DNA of 64,000 nt from Candidatus Poseidoniaceae archaeon. Lineage in GTDB: Archaea > Thermoplasmatota > Poseidoniia > Poseidoniales > Poseidoniaceae. How positions within the stretch are numbered: the stretch's first letter is position 1; each line of letters opens with the position of its first letter. The DNA lies in assembly GCA_949372645.1 (NCBI GenBank), contig CASIAP010000005.1, positions 124,001-188,000 of the forward strand, given 5' to 3'. Shown in pieces: positions 1-8,927 of this stretch. The notes under the pieces were generated by a model. That model was not told the origin of the DNA and did no database searches. It saw only the letters and a program-made list of their open reading frames with translations. Made by a program: the position numbers and the translations under genes.

Positions 1-1496
1 TTTTCAGGGTTTGCGATATCTGGGACTGGTCCACCATGCAAAGAACTCGGAGGTTGTGTCTCATCTCCGCCTTCAAAGATGGTGCGTTGCATCGACCAAA
101 GGTAGTAAGCTGCTGTGACGGCTAAGACCAATGCTGGCCCTACCATCCAAAAGACGCTCCATCCTTCAGCTGCAAGGAAATGCCACAGCGCAATGAACAT
201 CATTATTTCAGCGACGAAGCCAGCCAGGAGAGGCAAACCAAGCGAAGCCATCCATGCGAACATCATCGATGTTGCAAGCCAAGGAGAATGCTTCGCCATG
301 CCGCGCATAGCGCCAATTTCCATACTGTGATAGTGGTGCTTGAATGCACCACATACTGCGAACAGCATTGGGCTGATGATACCGTGAGCGAACATCATAA
401 ACAGTGCTGCTGCCCAGCCCATTGGTTGCATGGTAGCAATGCCAACCAGGATGACTCCCATGTGAGAGACGGATGAATAGGCCACCATCTTCTTGAGATT
501 CGTTTGTCCAAGACAAACAATAGCGCCCCATACAAGAGAGACCATACCGATGATTAACAACGCCAACTGGAAATATTCCAAAGCATGAGGGAAGAGGCTG
601 ATTGGAAGTCGGAACATTCCGTAAGCACCCATCTTCAACATGACACCAGCCAACAGCATCGAACCGCCAGTTGGAGCTTGAACGTGAGCATCAGGCAGCC
701 AAGTATGGAAAGGAACTGCGGGGAGTTTTACGAGGAATCCTAGCATCAACATTCCAAACAGAACCTTCTGTATATTCGCCCCAAGATACCAGTTACCATC
801 GCTGTTCTCCATCAAGGCGTGTTGAGTGATTGTAGGAATATCAAAGGTTCGACCGGTCATTGAACCTGCATAATCCAAGGGATTGGATGGGTTTTGGAAG
901 AAATAGAGTGTAATCAAACCAAGCAACATTACAACAGAGGCTGTAAAAGTGTAGATGAAGAATTTCTGAGAAGCATACTTTCGGTCTGCTCCACCCCATA
1001 TAAGAATCAGGAAAAACATTGGAATCAATGTCAACTCCCAGAACACATAGAACATGAACAAATCAAGTGATACAAAGACGCCAATCAAAGCACCGCCCAT
1101 AGCCAAGAGGATTGGGAAATAGGTTGCTCCATTCTTTTCATTCCAAGTAGCAATGATGGTTACTGGAAGAAGGAACGTGGTGAGCCAAACCATTGGGAAA
1201 GAAAGAGCATCCATACCAACGGACCAGTGAATACCAAGGGACTCGACCCATGAATAGCGGTGAAGGAACTCATAATTATTGAATGAAATACCTTCCCAAC
1301 TGACGTTACCGAAATACTTGAAGAACATTCCAGTCGTGATTGCAAGCAGCACCAAAGAGAACACGAAAGTCGCCATCCGAATGGGGTCTGCTAGACGCTT
1401 ACGCATCGATTCGTTGGTATTCGATACAAAGGCTAACAAGACGATGCTTGCAATCAATGGGAATCCGACTAAAGGCATTGAAATCCAATCTTGCAT
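1..1496 (-). CDS. nuoM: NADH-quinone oxidoreductase subunit M (partial, runs off left edge)
   Basis: Proton-pumping antiporter-like membrane subunit of respiratory complex I. I read the reverse strand from an ATG at 1496, directly abutting the TGA of nuoL (1497-1499). About 498 codons are visible and remain open at base 1. The translation has many membrane spans, the helix motif FYVFWELTLIPMF with the conserved Glu at about residue 155, and LVKLPAVPFHTWLPDAH with the conserved Lys at about 258; these are proton-channel residues in the NuoM/ND4 family. It is the last visible gene of the nuo operon. A nuoN gene would be expected just beyond the left edge, which is inference from family gene order. 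The C-terminus is missing. Confidence 0.93.
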   Translation of the reverse strand, partial: MQDWISMPLVGFPLIASIVLLAFVSNTNESMRKRLADPIRMATFVFSLVLLAITTGMFFKYFGNVSWEGISFNNYEFLHRYSWVESLGIHWSVGMDALSFPMVWLTTFLLPVTIIATWNEKNGATYFPILLAMGGALIGVFVSLDLFMFYVFWELTLIPMFFLILIWGGADRKYASQKFFIYTFTASVVMLLGLITLYFFQNPSNPLDYAGSMTGRTFDIPTITQHALMENSDGNWYLGANIQKVLFGMLMLGFLVKLPAVPFHTWLPDAHVQAPTGGSMLLAGVMLKMGAYGMFRLPISLFPHALEYFQLALLIIGMVSLVWGAIVCLGQTNLKKMVAYSSVSHMGVILVGIATMQPMGWAAALFMMFAHGIISPMLFAVCGAFKHHYHSMEIGAMRGMAKHSPWLATSMMFAWMASLGLPLLAGFVAEIMMFIALWHFLAAEGWSVFWMVGPALVLAVTAAYYLWSMQRTIFEGGDETQPPSSLHGGPVPDIANPE

Positions 1497-3752
1497 TCAA
1501 GCCACCCCCCAAATCAAAAGAGAAATTGTTAATGTTCCAACAGCAACCATGAGAATGTAATCTCGGGCAGAGCCAGTCGTGAGTGAACGAACGGCAGTTG
1601 AGAGTGATTGTGAACCGCTTTCAATGGCCTTAATGGTTCCGTCGATCACTTCAGTGTCCGCTTCAGCAACCTTGTTCGAGAATCCGGCAACGATGTTTAT
1701 CATGGCTTTATCATAGTATTCATCGATGTAGAGTCGGTTTTCTAAAGCAGTCGCTAAACTCGATTCTCTAAAGGCGGTATTGTCGAAATGGAAACGCTTG
1801 TTGACCCATGCACTGAGTCGGACAACTGGACGCATCCAAGGCTTGGTAACTTCACCATCGGCCAATTTACCTCCATAGAGTGCCATGGCAATACCTGGTC
1901 CAAGAATTGCACTCAAGAAGATGGCAACATAAGTAAGGATGAAGAAGAAAGCATCACTGTTTGCAAACGCATGTTCCATTTCATAGAGGATTCCATCGAG
2001 GATGTTCTTTTCAGAGAGGAAACTGTATTCGGTATCTGCTGCCCAATGGGTGAAGCCCATTCCAGCGAGAAGAACTGAAGAAAGAGTAACGAAGGTGAGG
2101 ATAAACAGGGGTGTTTTGATCCAAATATTTGTTGGCCCGACGTGTGCTGCAACCTCATTGTTTGGTTTACCTGCAAAGGTCTTCAGCCACATACGTGACA
2201 TGTAAAATCCGGTCATTGCTGCTCCGATTAAGACACACATTGCAGGGAAGAGGAATCGAGGGTCGTCTTGAGCGACTCGCCAAGCGTTGGCAATAATACC
2301 TTCTTTCGACCAGAATCCACCGATGAAGGGCAACCCCATAATCGATGCAGAACCAATCAGCATTGCTGTAGCGGTGATTGGCATCTTCGAAGCCAAGCCA
2401 CCCATGTTCTCCATCGATTGAGCATCGAAATCATCGTCATGATGATCATCACCATGGTCGCCATGATGCAAGTGGTGGTGGGCGTGGTGTACTTCGTGAA
2501 TCACTGACCCACTGGCCATGAACAACATCCCTTTGGCCATCGCGTGATTGAACAAGTGGAACAAGGAGGCACCAAAAGCAACAACGACGATGTAATGTGC
2601 ATCACTATCGTTGTGCCAGTCAAGTGTGTTGGCAAGATACATAGCACAACCCAAACCGGTGAAGATATAGGCGAGTTGACTCATCGTTGAGTAAGCTAAA
2701 ACTTTCTTCAAATCCATTTGAACAAAAGCGATTGCTGCAGCCATAACTGCAGTTATTCCACCAACAGCGGCAATGATGAAAGCAAGGTCATCTAAATCGC
2801 CGTGTAATGCTTCTGCTCCGAAGAATGGGAACATTCGAGCAACAAGATAGAGCCCAGCGTTCACCATGGTCGCAGCGTGAATCAAAGCAGATACTGGTGT
2901 TGGTCCTTCCATAGCATCAGGGAGCCAAACGTGGAGAGGGAATTGAGCGGATTTGCCGACTGCACCAATAAACATCAAACCGAGTGCCCATTGAAGCGTT
3001 CCTGCAGAATTTTCTGCCACTGCCTCAATGTTTTGGGTATCAAAGACAACTGCATAGTCAAGAGATCCGAACAAATCCCAAAGCATAACCAATCCAATCA
3101 TCAGGAAAACATCACCAATACGAGTGGTCAAGAATGCTTTCTTTGCTGCGGATGCAGCACTTGGGCGTTCGTAATAGAATCCGATAAGGAGGTAGGAACA
3201 GAGACCCATAATCTCCCAGAAAATAAACAACCAGAGGAATGAATCTGCAAGGACCATTCCAAGCATTCCAGAACAGAACAAAACGAACTCTGCATAAAAT
3301 CGATGGTTGCGGTTATCGTTAATTGGATCGGTGTTCATGTATCCAATGCTGAACACGTTGATGAGCAGACATAAGAATGAAGCAACAAAGAGCAGCATTA
3401 CTGTGACGTGGTCAACGTAAATTCCGAATCCAAACGAAACGGATTCGGTCGTACTTCCGCCGTCCCAAAGGCCTGTGTTAATCCAAGCTATTTTCTCGAA
3501 AATATCATCGACACCAGAGTTTCCCTTGAGGAACTCTGAAATCAAGAGCAATGAAAGAATGAGGCTTGCACCCATGACTGGTAAAGCAATGAGTCCTCCT
3601 TCCTTGAGGGTATTCTTCCAGAATGGATGTCCATTGAACACCCGCCCGAGGAAGAGAATGACCGCGAAAGCAATCATTGGCAATAAAATAATCAATGGAG
3701 CGTATTGCATCCATTCTGAATGAACTGTTGTTGTAGCTTCTGCACCTGACAT
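1497..3752 (-). CDS. nuoL: NADH-quinone oxidoreductase subunit L
   Basis: Largest antiporter-like proton-pumping subunit of complex I, 751 residues, longer than typical NuoL (about 610-660). Recognisable motifs are WEIMGLCSYLLIGFYYERPSA, KSAQFPLHVWLPDAMEGPTPVSALIHAATMV in the proton-channel half, and the long amphipathic C-terminal region with a final membrane anchor. A His/Asp-rich insertion lies at about residues 416-443 (bases 2424-2506), in a loop that is normally short. The gene sits between nuoK (9 bp upstream) and nuoM (no gap), so it is translated from the same polycistron. The sequence supports the family assignment strongly; the role of the His-rich loop is unknown. Confidence 0.95.
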   Translation of the reverse strand: MSGAEATTTVHSEWMQYAPLIILLPMIAFAVILFLGRVFNGHPFWKNTLKEGGLIALPVMGASLILSLLLISEFLKGNSGVDDIFEKIAWINTGLWDGGSTTESVSFGFGIYVDHVTVMLLFVASFLCLLINVFSIGYMNTDPINDNRNHRFYAEFVLFCSGMLGMVLADSFLWLFIFWEIMGLCSYLLIGFYYERPSAASAAKKAFLTTRIGDVFLMIGLVMLWDLFGSLDYAVVFDTQNIEAVAENSAGTLQWALGLMFIGAVGKSAQFPLHVWLPDAMEGPTPVSALIHAATMVNAGLYLVARMFPFFGAEALHGDLDDLAFIIAAVGGITAVMAAAIAFVQMDLKKVLAYSTMSQLAYIFTGLGCAMYLANTLDWHNDSDAHYIVVVAFGASLFHLFNHAMAKGMLFMASGSVIHEVHHAHHHLHHGDHGDDHHDDDFDAQSMENMGGLASKMPITATAMLIGSASIMGLPFIGGFWSKEGIIANAWRVAQDDPRFLFPAMCVLIGAAMTGFYMSRMWLKTFAGKPNNEVAAHVGPTNIWIKTPLFILTFVTLSSVLLAGMGFTHWAADTEYSFLSEKNILDGILYEMEHAFANSDAFFFILTYVAIFLSAILGPGIAMALYGGKLADGEVTKPWMRPVVRLSAWVNKRFHFDNTAFRESSLATALENRLYIDEYYDKAMINIVAGFSNKVAEADTEVIDGTIKAIESGSQSLSTAVRSLTTGSARDYILMVAVGTLTISLLIWGVA

Positions 3753-3761
3753 ACAATCACC

Positions 3762-4064
3762 TCAGTTCCTTAGGACATCCACATCGTCCAATGATATCGT
3801 TTCATGTTGCCCATAAACGGCAAGGAAAATCGCTAATCCAATGGCTACCTCACTGGCTGCAATTGCAATAGCAAAAAGTGTGTACACCCACCCGGTAGTA
3901 TCGCCGTGGTGAACTGCTGCTGCTGCGAATTGCATGTTTGCAGCATTGAGCATCAATTCAATGCACATAAGGACAATAATCGCGTTCTTTCGAGTGAATG
4001 CGCCACCGAGTCCGATGACGAACATCAAAGCAGAGAGGGCCGAAACCCATGCTGGATCAATCAT
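3762..4064 (-). CDS. nuoK: NADH-quinone oxidoreductase subunit K
   Basis: Small membrane subunit of complex I, 100 residues, the normal NuoK length. Three hydrophobic segments are visible. The middle one contains MCIELMLNAANMQF with the conserved Glu needed for proton transfer in NuoK/ND4L, and the third contains IAIAASEVAIGLAIFLAVY, also typical. Its start overlaps the end of the upstream NuoJ C-terminal gene by 4 bp (ATGA-type overlap), which indicates translational coupling within the operon. Confidence 0.95.
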   Translation of the reverse strand: MIDPAWVSALSALMFVIGLGGAFTRKNAIIVLMCIELMLNAANMQFAAAAVHHGDTTGWVYTLFAIAIAASEVAIGLAIFLAVYGQHETISLDDVDVLRN

Positions 4065-4330
4065 TCCTCTTCACCTCCAAATTCCCAAAGAAGGTTTTCC
4101 ATTCTTTCATCACGAACAAGATAAGCAGCACCAATCATGGCCATGGACATCAGAACGCCAAGAATCAAGAGTGGTAATGCCCAATCGCTGAGCAATGAAT
4201 CTGCAAGTCCACTGGTCGTTGGATACTCTTCACTGCTGTTGGCCCAAACGCTGTCTGCGCTCAGAACAGAGACAAGAATCATACCGAGAGCTAACAAGCC
4301 CATACGAGTGAATAACGATACCAGTTTCAT
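4061..4330 (-). CDS. NADH-quinone oxidoreductase subunit J, C-terminal half as a separate gene
   Basis: An 89-residue membrane protein with an N-terminal hydrophobic segment and a second span (WALPLLILGVLMSMAMIGAA) followed by YLVRDERMENLLWEFGGEEE. By position it corresponds to the C-terminal part of NuoJ/ND6, which usually is one polypeptide of about 170 residues. It overlaps the upstream half-gene (4327-4602) by 4 bp and nuoK by 4 bp, so both halves should be made together. Split NuoJ genes are known in some archaea. Assignment rests on location and topology more than on sequence motifs. Confidence 0.8.
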   Translation of the reverse strand: MKLVSLFTRMGLLALGMILVSVLSADSVWANSSEEYPTTSGLADSLLSDWALPLLILGVLMSMAMIGAAYLVRDERMENLLWEFGGEEE

Positions 4331-4602
4331 TCAAAATCCTCCTCTAAGATTTGGCGGCGTGTCAACATGATACCGAACAGTACCACGAGACCCACACTGG
4401 CAAGATACACAAGAATTTGGATCGCTGCTAAGAATTCAGCACCCAAAAGAATGAATATTCCAGAAACGGCCATGAAACAGAAAATCAAGGAGAGCATCGA
4501 GTGTGCCACTCGTTGTGCAAGGACCAAACCAAGTGCACCAAGAATAGCGATTGTAGCGAATAAAAAGAAAACGCCAGATTCCGCCACACTTGCGATATCC
4601 AT
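4327..4602 (-). CDS. nuoJ: NADH-quinone oxidoreductase subunit J, N-terminal half as a separate gene
   Basis: A 91-residue membrane protein matching the first three helices of NuoJ: LFATIAILGALGLVLAQRVAHSMLSL, a second helix, and GAEFLAAIQILVYLASVGLVVLFGIML, the conserved NuoJ helix whose pi-bulge region takes part in proton coupling. A longer open frame exists upstream to about 4797, but the ATG at 4602 fits the family start and lies just after the nuoI stop (4604-4606), so the longer start was rejected. Overlaps the C-terminal half-gene by 4 bp. Confidence 0.88.
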   Translation of the reverse strand: MDIASVAESGVFFLFATIAILGALGLVLAQRVAHSMLSLIFCFMAVSGIFILLGAEFLAAIQILVYLASVGLVVLFGIMLTRRQILEEDFE

Positions 4603-4603
4603 C

Positions 4604-5593
4604 TCAAGCACCTTCTTCCGCTTTCTTTGCACTTGCTGCCTTTGCTGCCTTCTTCGCACGCTTTGTGCGCTCTTTGGTAGCACGCTTGGCAAGTTCAGTG
4701 TCAACTGCTTCTTGGTGAATGGATGGCAAAACACGTGTTCGACTTGCATCAAACCACAACTCTTGACGGGAGAATCCGGACATTCCATCGTATTCATTGG
4801 TCATGAAGAAGGAGGTAAATCCACACGCTTCCATACACAAACCACAGAACATGCAGCGGCCCAAATCAATACGGCCTGAGACGATTTGATCGTCTGCAAC
4901 TCGCAAATCGGATTGGTCCATTTCGACTTCTTCCCCAGAATCATTCCAACGAACTGTTGCCGTGCTGCCTGAGAGGTCGAGCACTTCTCCGAAACGCCAT
5001 TCGTTTGGTGTGTCTGTGTGGGCAGTTACATGGTTGAAATCTTCAAGCGTTTCTACGACTTCGGGGAGAAGAATTGCTGCGTGACCGCCGATTTCGAGGT
5101 CTGCGCCCATGCCACCGTGTTCACCGTCTGCACCATCCAATACATCGACTCGCAATTCAGTAGTCATGTGAAGGCAATCATTCGGACATGCTGTTACGCA
5201 CAATTTACATGCAGTACATGTTTCCCAAATAACGCCAATTCTACCGTTATAATTCCCAGGAACGAAAAGCCAAGGTTCCATTTCCTCAAGTCGTTCGTAA
5301 GGGTATTGCACGGTTTGTGGTTTCCAGAGTGTTGGGAACAGGTCCGAAGTTACTCGGTCTGGAGCAAAGGTTTGAGCGGTGATGTCATTGAATTCAGAAG
5401 TTTTGGCAGCACGTGCTTTGCTACCGTCATCGAGGAATTCCGGATGTTCAGAATTATGGTATCCCCAATCCAGCCTCTTCCCAAGCAACTTTCCAAAGAA
5501 CGGGAAGGTACGAAGAGCGGTAATCAGAGTAATCTTAAACGGATACCAGAAGAGGTTTCTGAAATTCGGTTTTGCGTGTGGATGCATTGGCAT
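4604..5593 (-). CDS. nuoI: NADH-quinone oxidoreductase subunit I (ferredoxin-like, with a large insertion)
   Basis: Peripheral-arm subunit carrying two [4Fe-4S] clusters (N6a/N6b) that pass electrons toward quinone. Cluster motifs are CTACKLCVTACP (Cys at about 126, 129, 132, 136) and CMFCGLCMEACG (about 247, 250, 253, 257). In ordinary NuoI the two motifs are only about 30 residues apart; here about 105 residues lie between them, including a beta-rich stretch (GEVLDLSGSTATVRW). Total length is 329 residues against about 160-180 in bacteria, with extra sequence also at the N-terminus and a Lys/Ala-rich C-terminal tail. Four Cys plus four Cys are intact, so the electron relay should work. Located between nuoH and nuoJ. 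Confidence 0.92.
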   Translation of the reverse strand: MPMHPHAKPNFRNLFWYPFKITLITALRTFPFFGKLLGKRLDWGYHNSEHPEFLDDGSKARAAKTSEFNDITAQTFAPDRVTSDLFPTLWKPQTVQYPYERLEEMEPWLFVPGNYNGRIGVIWETCTACKLCVTACPNDCLHMTTELRVDVLDGADGEHGGMGADLEIGGHAAILLPEVVETLEDFNHVTAHTDTPNEWRFGEVLDLSGSTATVRWNDSGEEVEMDQSDLRVADDQIVSGRIDLGRCMFCGLCMEACGFTSFFMTNEYDGMSGFSRQELWFDASRTRVLPSIHQEAVDTELAKRATKERTKRAKKAAKAASAKKAEEGA

Positions 5594-5604
5594 GTTAAAT
5601 CACC

Positions 5605-7113
5605 TCAGTCCTTTCCCGGAGTATGCGTTCCCGCGGGTTGTAATGTGTATACGTGATACATTCGATCGGGAGCAGCATCTTTGTCTTCATCATTCAAAAG
5701 AATGTAGAATACCGCGAGCCAAAGTATGGTTGTAACCAGTGGAATGAGTGTCGGAATGCCCCATGCATCCCACGCACTTCCACCTTCTGCGGTATAGGAC
5801 AAATTGTCCGGTTGGAAGAGATACAGCCGATAGACGACTGAAAGAATAACTTGGACAACTGATAATGGCAAGAGCATTCTCCAGCCAAATTCAAGAATCT
5901 GGTCTGTTCGAATACGTGCAAGAGAAAAGCGAGCCCATACAAAGACAACCAAGAACACCAGCCAAGTCTTCAACAAGACCACAACAGCACCCGGAATCAA
6001 CACATAAGCATCACCAAGCACTGGGATTTGGCTGATGGTACCTTGGAACGGCAAATGCCATCCTCCGAGGAAGAAATGTGTGAACAGGAAACAAGCAGCA
6101 TAGGTTCGGATGTATTCAGCCATGAACAGCATACCAAATCGCATACCACCGTATTCAGTCCACCATCCTTCGACCAATTCAGCTTCAGCTTCAGGCATAT
6201 CGAACGGAACTCGCTCGACTTCTGCAATCATCGTGACCAAAAAGAGAACTGCACCCAGCGGCATCAAGAACAGATTCCAAGAACCTGCAGCATGCTGGAA
6301 ATGAATACTTTCAATGATATTGAATGTGCCTGAAAGAATAGCAACCGAGAGGAGAGTGAGCAACAATGGAATTTCGTAAGCAGTCAATTGAGCTGCTGAA
6401 CGAATTCCACCAATTAACGTGTATTTGTTGTTGGAAGACCAACCTGCAAAGAAGACTCCAATTGGAGCAATACCAAAGATAGCAATGGCATACAGAATAG
6501 AGAGGTCGGGGTTGGTAGCATAGATTCCGCTGGACAATGGAATGATTCCAAGAATCAGTAGAGTCGAAGAGACGATGAGGAAAGGAGATACTTCGAAAAT
6601 GAGTTTGTCTGCACGACGTGGCACCATATGCTCTTTGAGCAAAAACTTCATTCCATCAGCGACGTTTTGGAAGAAACCTGGTAAGATCGAGTAACCCATC
6701 CATGACCGGTTGTTAACTCGGTCAACAGTTGGGAACTTTTCATCACGGTTACCAAATTTCTTGTTCAGGAACTTGTTAATGGCTCCAACAATTCCGCCTC
6801 CAAACGGTAGCATCTTCCACCATTCGCCTGCTGTAACGCCGTTTTCTCCGACCCAAAGTGAACGAAGAGCAGTCGTTGCACCACGACGGTCGTTCATACG
6901 AGCGACGGCTTTACGCTCAATCCAAAGAATAGCAAATTGGCTGAAAAACAGCATCAAGAACACAATATTGACAACTGCAAAAGTGCCTACCAAGAACGAC
7001 AAGTCGGCGGCGTTTTCTTCGAGAGCTGTACCTTCAACGGCAGAAGTCACAATGGACTTGATGAGGCTGTCTTCTCCAAGGAAAATGCTGCGTAAGTCAT
7101 AGATGTCATCCAT
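5605..7113 (-). CDS. nuoH: NADH-quinone oxidoreductase subunit H
   Basis: Membrane subunit that joins the peripheral arm to the proton-pumping arm and forms part of the quinone cavity. Family signatures are WIERKAVARMNDRRG, VADGMKFLLKE, the acidic-loop motif ERVPFDMPEAEAELVEGWWTEYGGMRF and a C-terminal WARFSLARIRTDQILEFGWRMLLPLS. Translation is 502 residues from the ATG at 7113, which has a GGTGAT ribosome binding site 4 nt upstream and starts 10 bp after the nuoD stop; an upstream in-frame start at 7197 would lie inside nuoD and was rejected. About 65 extra residues (about 80-145) separate the RRG motif from VADG, where most NuoH proteins have only a short link. Confidence 0.94.
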   Translation of the reverse strand: MDDIYDLRSIFLGEDSLIKSIVTSAVEGTALEENAADLSFLVGTFAVVNIVFLMLFFSQFAILWIERKAVARMNDRRGATTALRSLWVGENGVTAGEWWKMLPFGGGIVGAINKFLNKKFGNRDEKFPTVDRVNNRSWMGYSILPGFFQNVADGMKFLLKEHMVPRRADKLIFEVSPFLIVSSTLLILGIIPLSSGIYATNPDLSILYAIAIFGIAPIGVFFAGWSSNNKYTLIGGIRSAAQLTAYEIPLLLTLLSVAILSGTFNIIESIHFQHAAGSWNLFLMPLGAVLFLVTMIAEVERVPFDMPEAEAELVEGWWTEYGGMRFGMLFMAEYIRTYAACFLFTHFFLGGWHLPFQGTISQIPVLGDAYVLIPGAVVVLLKTWLVFLVVFVWARFSLARIRTDQILEFGWRMLLPLSVVQVILSVVYRLYLFQPDNLSYTAEGGSAWDAWGIPTLIPLVTTILWLAVFYILLNDEDKDAAPDRMYHVYTLQPAGTHTPGKD

Positions 7114-7123
7114 AGCAATCACC

Positions 7124-8263
7124 TCAACGGTCCGTTTCTCCAATACAGGGGTCAAAGCTACCCATGATTGCGGGAATATCTGCAATCTTGTAGCCAATCA
7201 TTGTCTTTGCGACATAAGGAATAGTAACGAACATAGGTGAACGAATCGAAACTCGATACGGGTTCTTTCCACGACTTTCACCGCCACCTTGGACATAGAA
7301 TTGTGATGCACCACGGGTGCATTCATAGTTGCTGAAACCTGTTGCGCCTTCTGGTGCACGAGTTGGTGCCTTGGTGTAGATCATTTCATCACCGTTGGCA
7401 TAGTTTGTATTCCTTCCACCAGGAATCTTGTTGAGAGCATCGAGGACCATTCGGCAAGATTGACGCATTTCTTCCATCCGGACACGGTAGCGGTCATAAC
7501 AGTCAGCGCCTTTGACGGAAGTTGGTTTTTCGACCGACGGCTCCCAATCGATTTCATCGTAGACGGAGTAGGGGTGAGCCCATCGAACGTCATAATTGAC
7601 GCCAGCAGCTCGAACGTTTGGCCCTGAAACGCCTGCGTCAACCATTGACTCGGCATTGGCATAGCCGACTCCTTGGAGGCGAACAAGCCAGATAGTTGAT
7701 TCGTCAAGCATCATTTCATATTCATCAAGACGCTTCTCGAAGAGTTTTGTCTTTGCAATGACTCGGTCGGCAAATCCAATCGGCATGTCACGCTTGACTC
7801 CACCGATTCGCGGATAATTATAGTGCATTCGTGAACCTCCAAGTTCTTGAAGCAAGTCAAGGAACATTTCTCGGTCACGCATACACCAAGTCATCAGCGT
7901 CAAGTTCCCGATATCGGGTCCAAATGCACCGAGCCACATCAAGTGGGAGGCGAGGCGTTGAATTTCAGCCGAGATAAGTCGAATATATTCTGCACGTTCT
8001 GGGACATCTGCTTCGAGCAAATCTTCAGCCGCATAGATGTAGGAATTGGCCCATGTCATTGCGCTCACGTAACAAAGACGGTCGCAATACGGCGTAATTT
8101 GAGTAAAGTCACGGGCTTCACAGATTTTTTCAACACCGCGATGGATGTATCCGAGTTCAGCCTCGGTGTCGACGACGGTTTCGCCATCGACTTTTACACG
8201 AAGCGTCCACAACCCATGGGTCATTGGATGCTGAGGTCCCATTGTTATCCACATTTGAGCCAT
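7124..8263 (-). CDS. nuoD: NADH-quinone oxidoreductase subunit D (49-kDa family)
   Basis: Peripheral subunit that builds the quinone-binding site with NuoB, related to the large subunit of NiFe hydrogenases. Starts MWITMGPQHPMTHG, the conserved beta-hairpin whose His contacts quinone. Other family features are GYIHRGVEKICEARDFTQITPYCDR, LASHLMWLGAFGPDIGN, a YDVRWAHPYSVYDEIDW segment and a C-terminal IMGSFDPCIGETDR. Length 379 residues, close to bacterial NuoD; hydrogenase nickel-binding Cys pairs are absent as expected. Starts 9 bp after nuoC ends. NuoC and NuoD are separate here, not fused. Confidence 0.96.
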   Translation of the reverse strand: MAQMWITMGPQHPMTHGLWTLRVKVDGETVVDTEAELGYIHRGVEKICEARDFTQITPYCDRLCYVSAMTWANSYIYAAEDLLEADVPERAEYIRLISAEIQRLASHLMWLGAFGPDIGNLTLMTWCMRDREMFLDLLQELGGSRMHYNYPRIGGVKRDMPIGFADRVIAKTKLFEKRLDEYEMMLDESTIWLVRLQGVGYANAESMVDAGVSGPNVRAAGVNYDVRWAHPYSVYDEIDWEPSVEKPTSVKGADCYDRYRVRMEEMRQSCRMVLDALNKIPGGRNTNYANGDEMIYTKAPTRAPEGATGFSNYECTRGASQFYVQGGGESRGKNPYRVSIRSPMFVTIPYVAKTMIGYKIADIPAIMGSFDPCIGETDR

Positions 8264-8272
8264 GACAATCCC

Positions 8273-8926
8273 TCACTTAACACGGCCCTCGTCCGCAGGT
8301 TTACGCATGAATCCTTGAGGATCATCGTACATTTCATTGTGATCATGATAACGAAGTTTGTGTTGTTTCTGAAGTGGGTGAAAGCCTTCAGGGCTGTCAT
8401 TTGGATTCAATACCCGATGCATGTTCACGTGGCCTTCGAATTTGATTCCGACTAAATCCCAGGTCTCTTTTTCATTCCAATCCGCTCCAACCCAAATACT
8501 CTGAATTGAAGGAACCGAAGGAGAATCTCCTTGCGGGAGTGGCATGAAGACTTCGAATTCCATCGGAATATCCATTCCTGAAAGTCGTTCAACATCGTGA
8601 ACTGTGCAGGTGTTTGGTTTCTGGTCTTGAACGGGTTGGCGGAGGAAATGATAAGCAACTTCCCATCCGCGTTCAGGTGAACCTTCAGGGAAATGTGTCC
8701 CAGTCACCATTGAACAATAATTGACGCCGAGATCGTATTTCATCCACTTTGCCAGAGCAAGCCAGTGTTGTGGCGGACAAACGATTCGCACAAAGGCGTA
8801 TTTCTTCGCATTCGAATGGTTATGCACTGAGGTTTCAATACCACTTCCACCGAAACGACCGTTGATGGCTGCCATGCATGCATCTGCAGCCGATGCGTTT
8901 TGTTCAGGAGTAATTGAGCCAACCAT
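8273..8926 (-). CDS. nuoC: NADH-quinone oxidoreductase subunit C (30-kDa family)
   Basis: Peripheral scaffold subunit of complex I, 217 residues. The 30-kDa family signature is present toward the C-terminus: WNEKETWDLVGIKFEGH followed by NMHRVLNPNDSPEGFHPL, matching the W-E-R-E-x-(Y/W)-D-x-x-G-I-x-F-x-G-H pattern. The start at 8926 lies 1 bp after the nuoB stop, so ribosomes probably continue from nuoB to nuoC. Part of the nuoABCD peripheral module. Confidence 0.94.
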   Translation of the reverse strand: MVGSITPEQNASAADACMAAINGRFGGSGIETSVHNHSNAKKYAFVRIVCPPQHWLALAKWMKYDLGVNYCSMVTGTHFPEGSPERGWEVAYHFLRQPVQDQKPNTCTVHDVERLSGMDIPMEFEVFMPLPQGDSPSVPSIQSIWVGADWNEKETWDLVGIKFEGHVNMHRVLNPNDSPEGFHPLQKQHKLRYHDHNEMYDDPQGFMRKPADEGRVK

Positions 8927-8927
8927 C

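Noticed and set aside
208..531. Open frames inside nuoM on both strands
   Set aside because: Shadows of nuoM, whose frame is supported by family motifs throughout.
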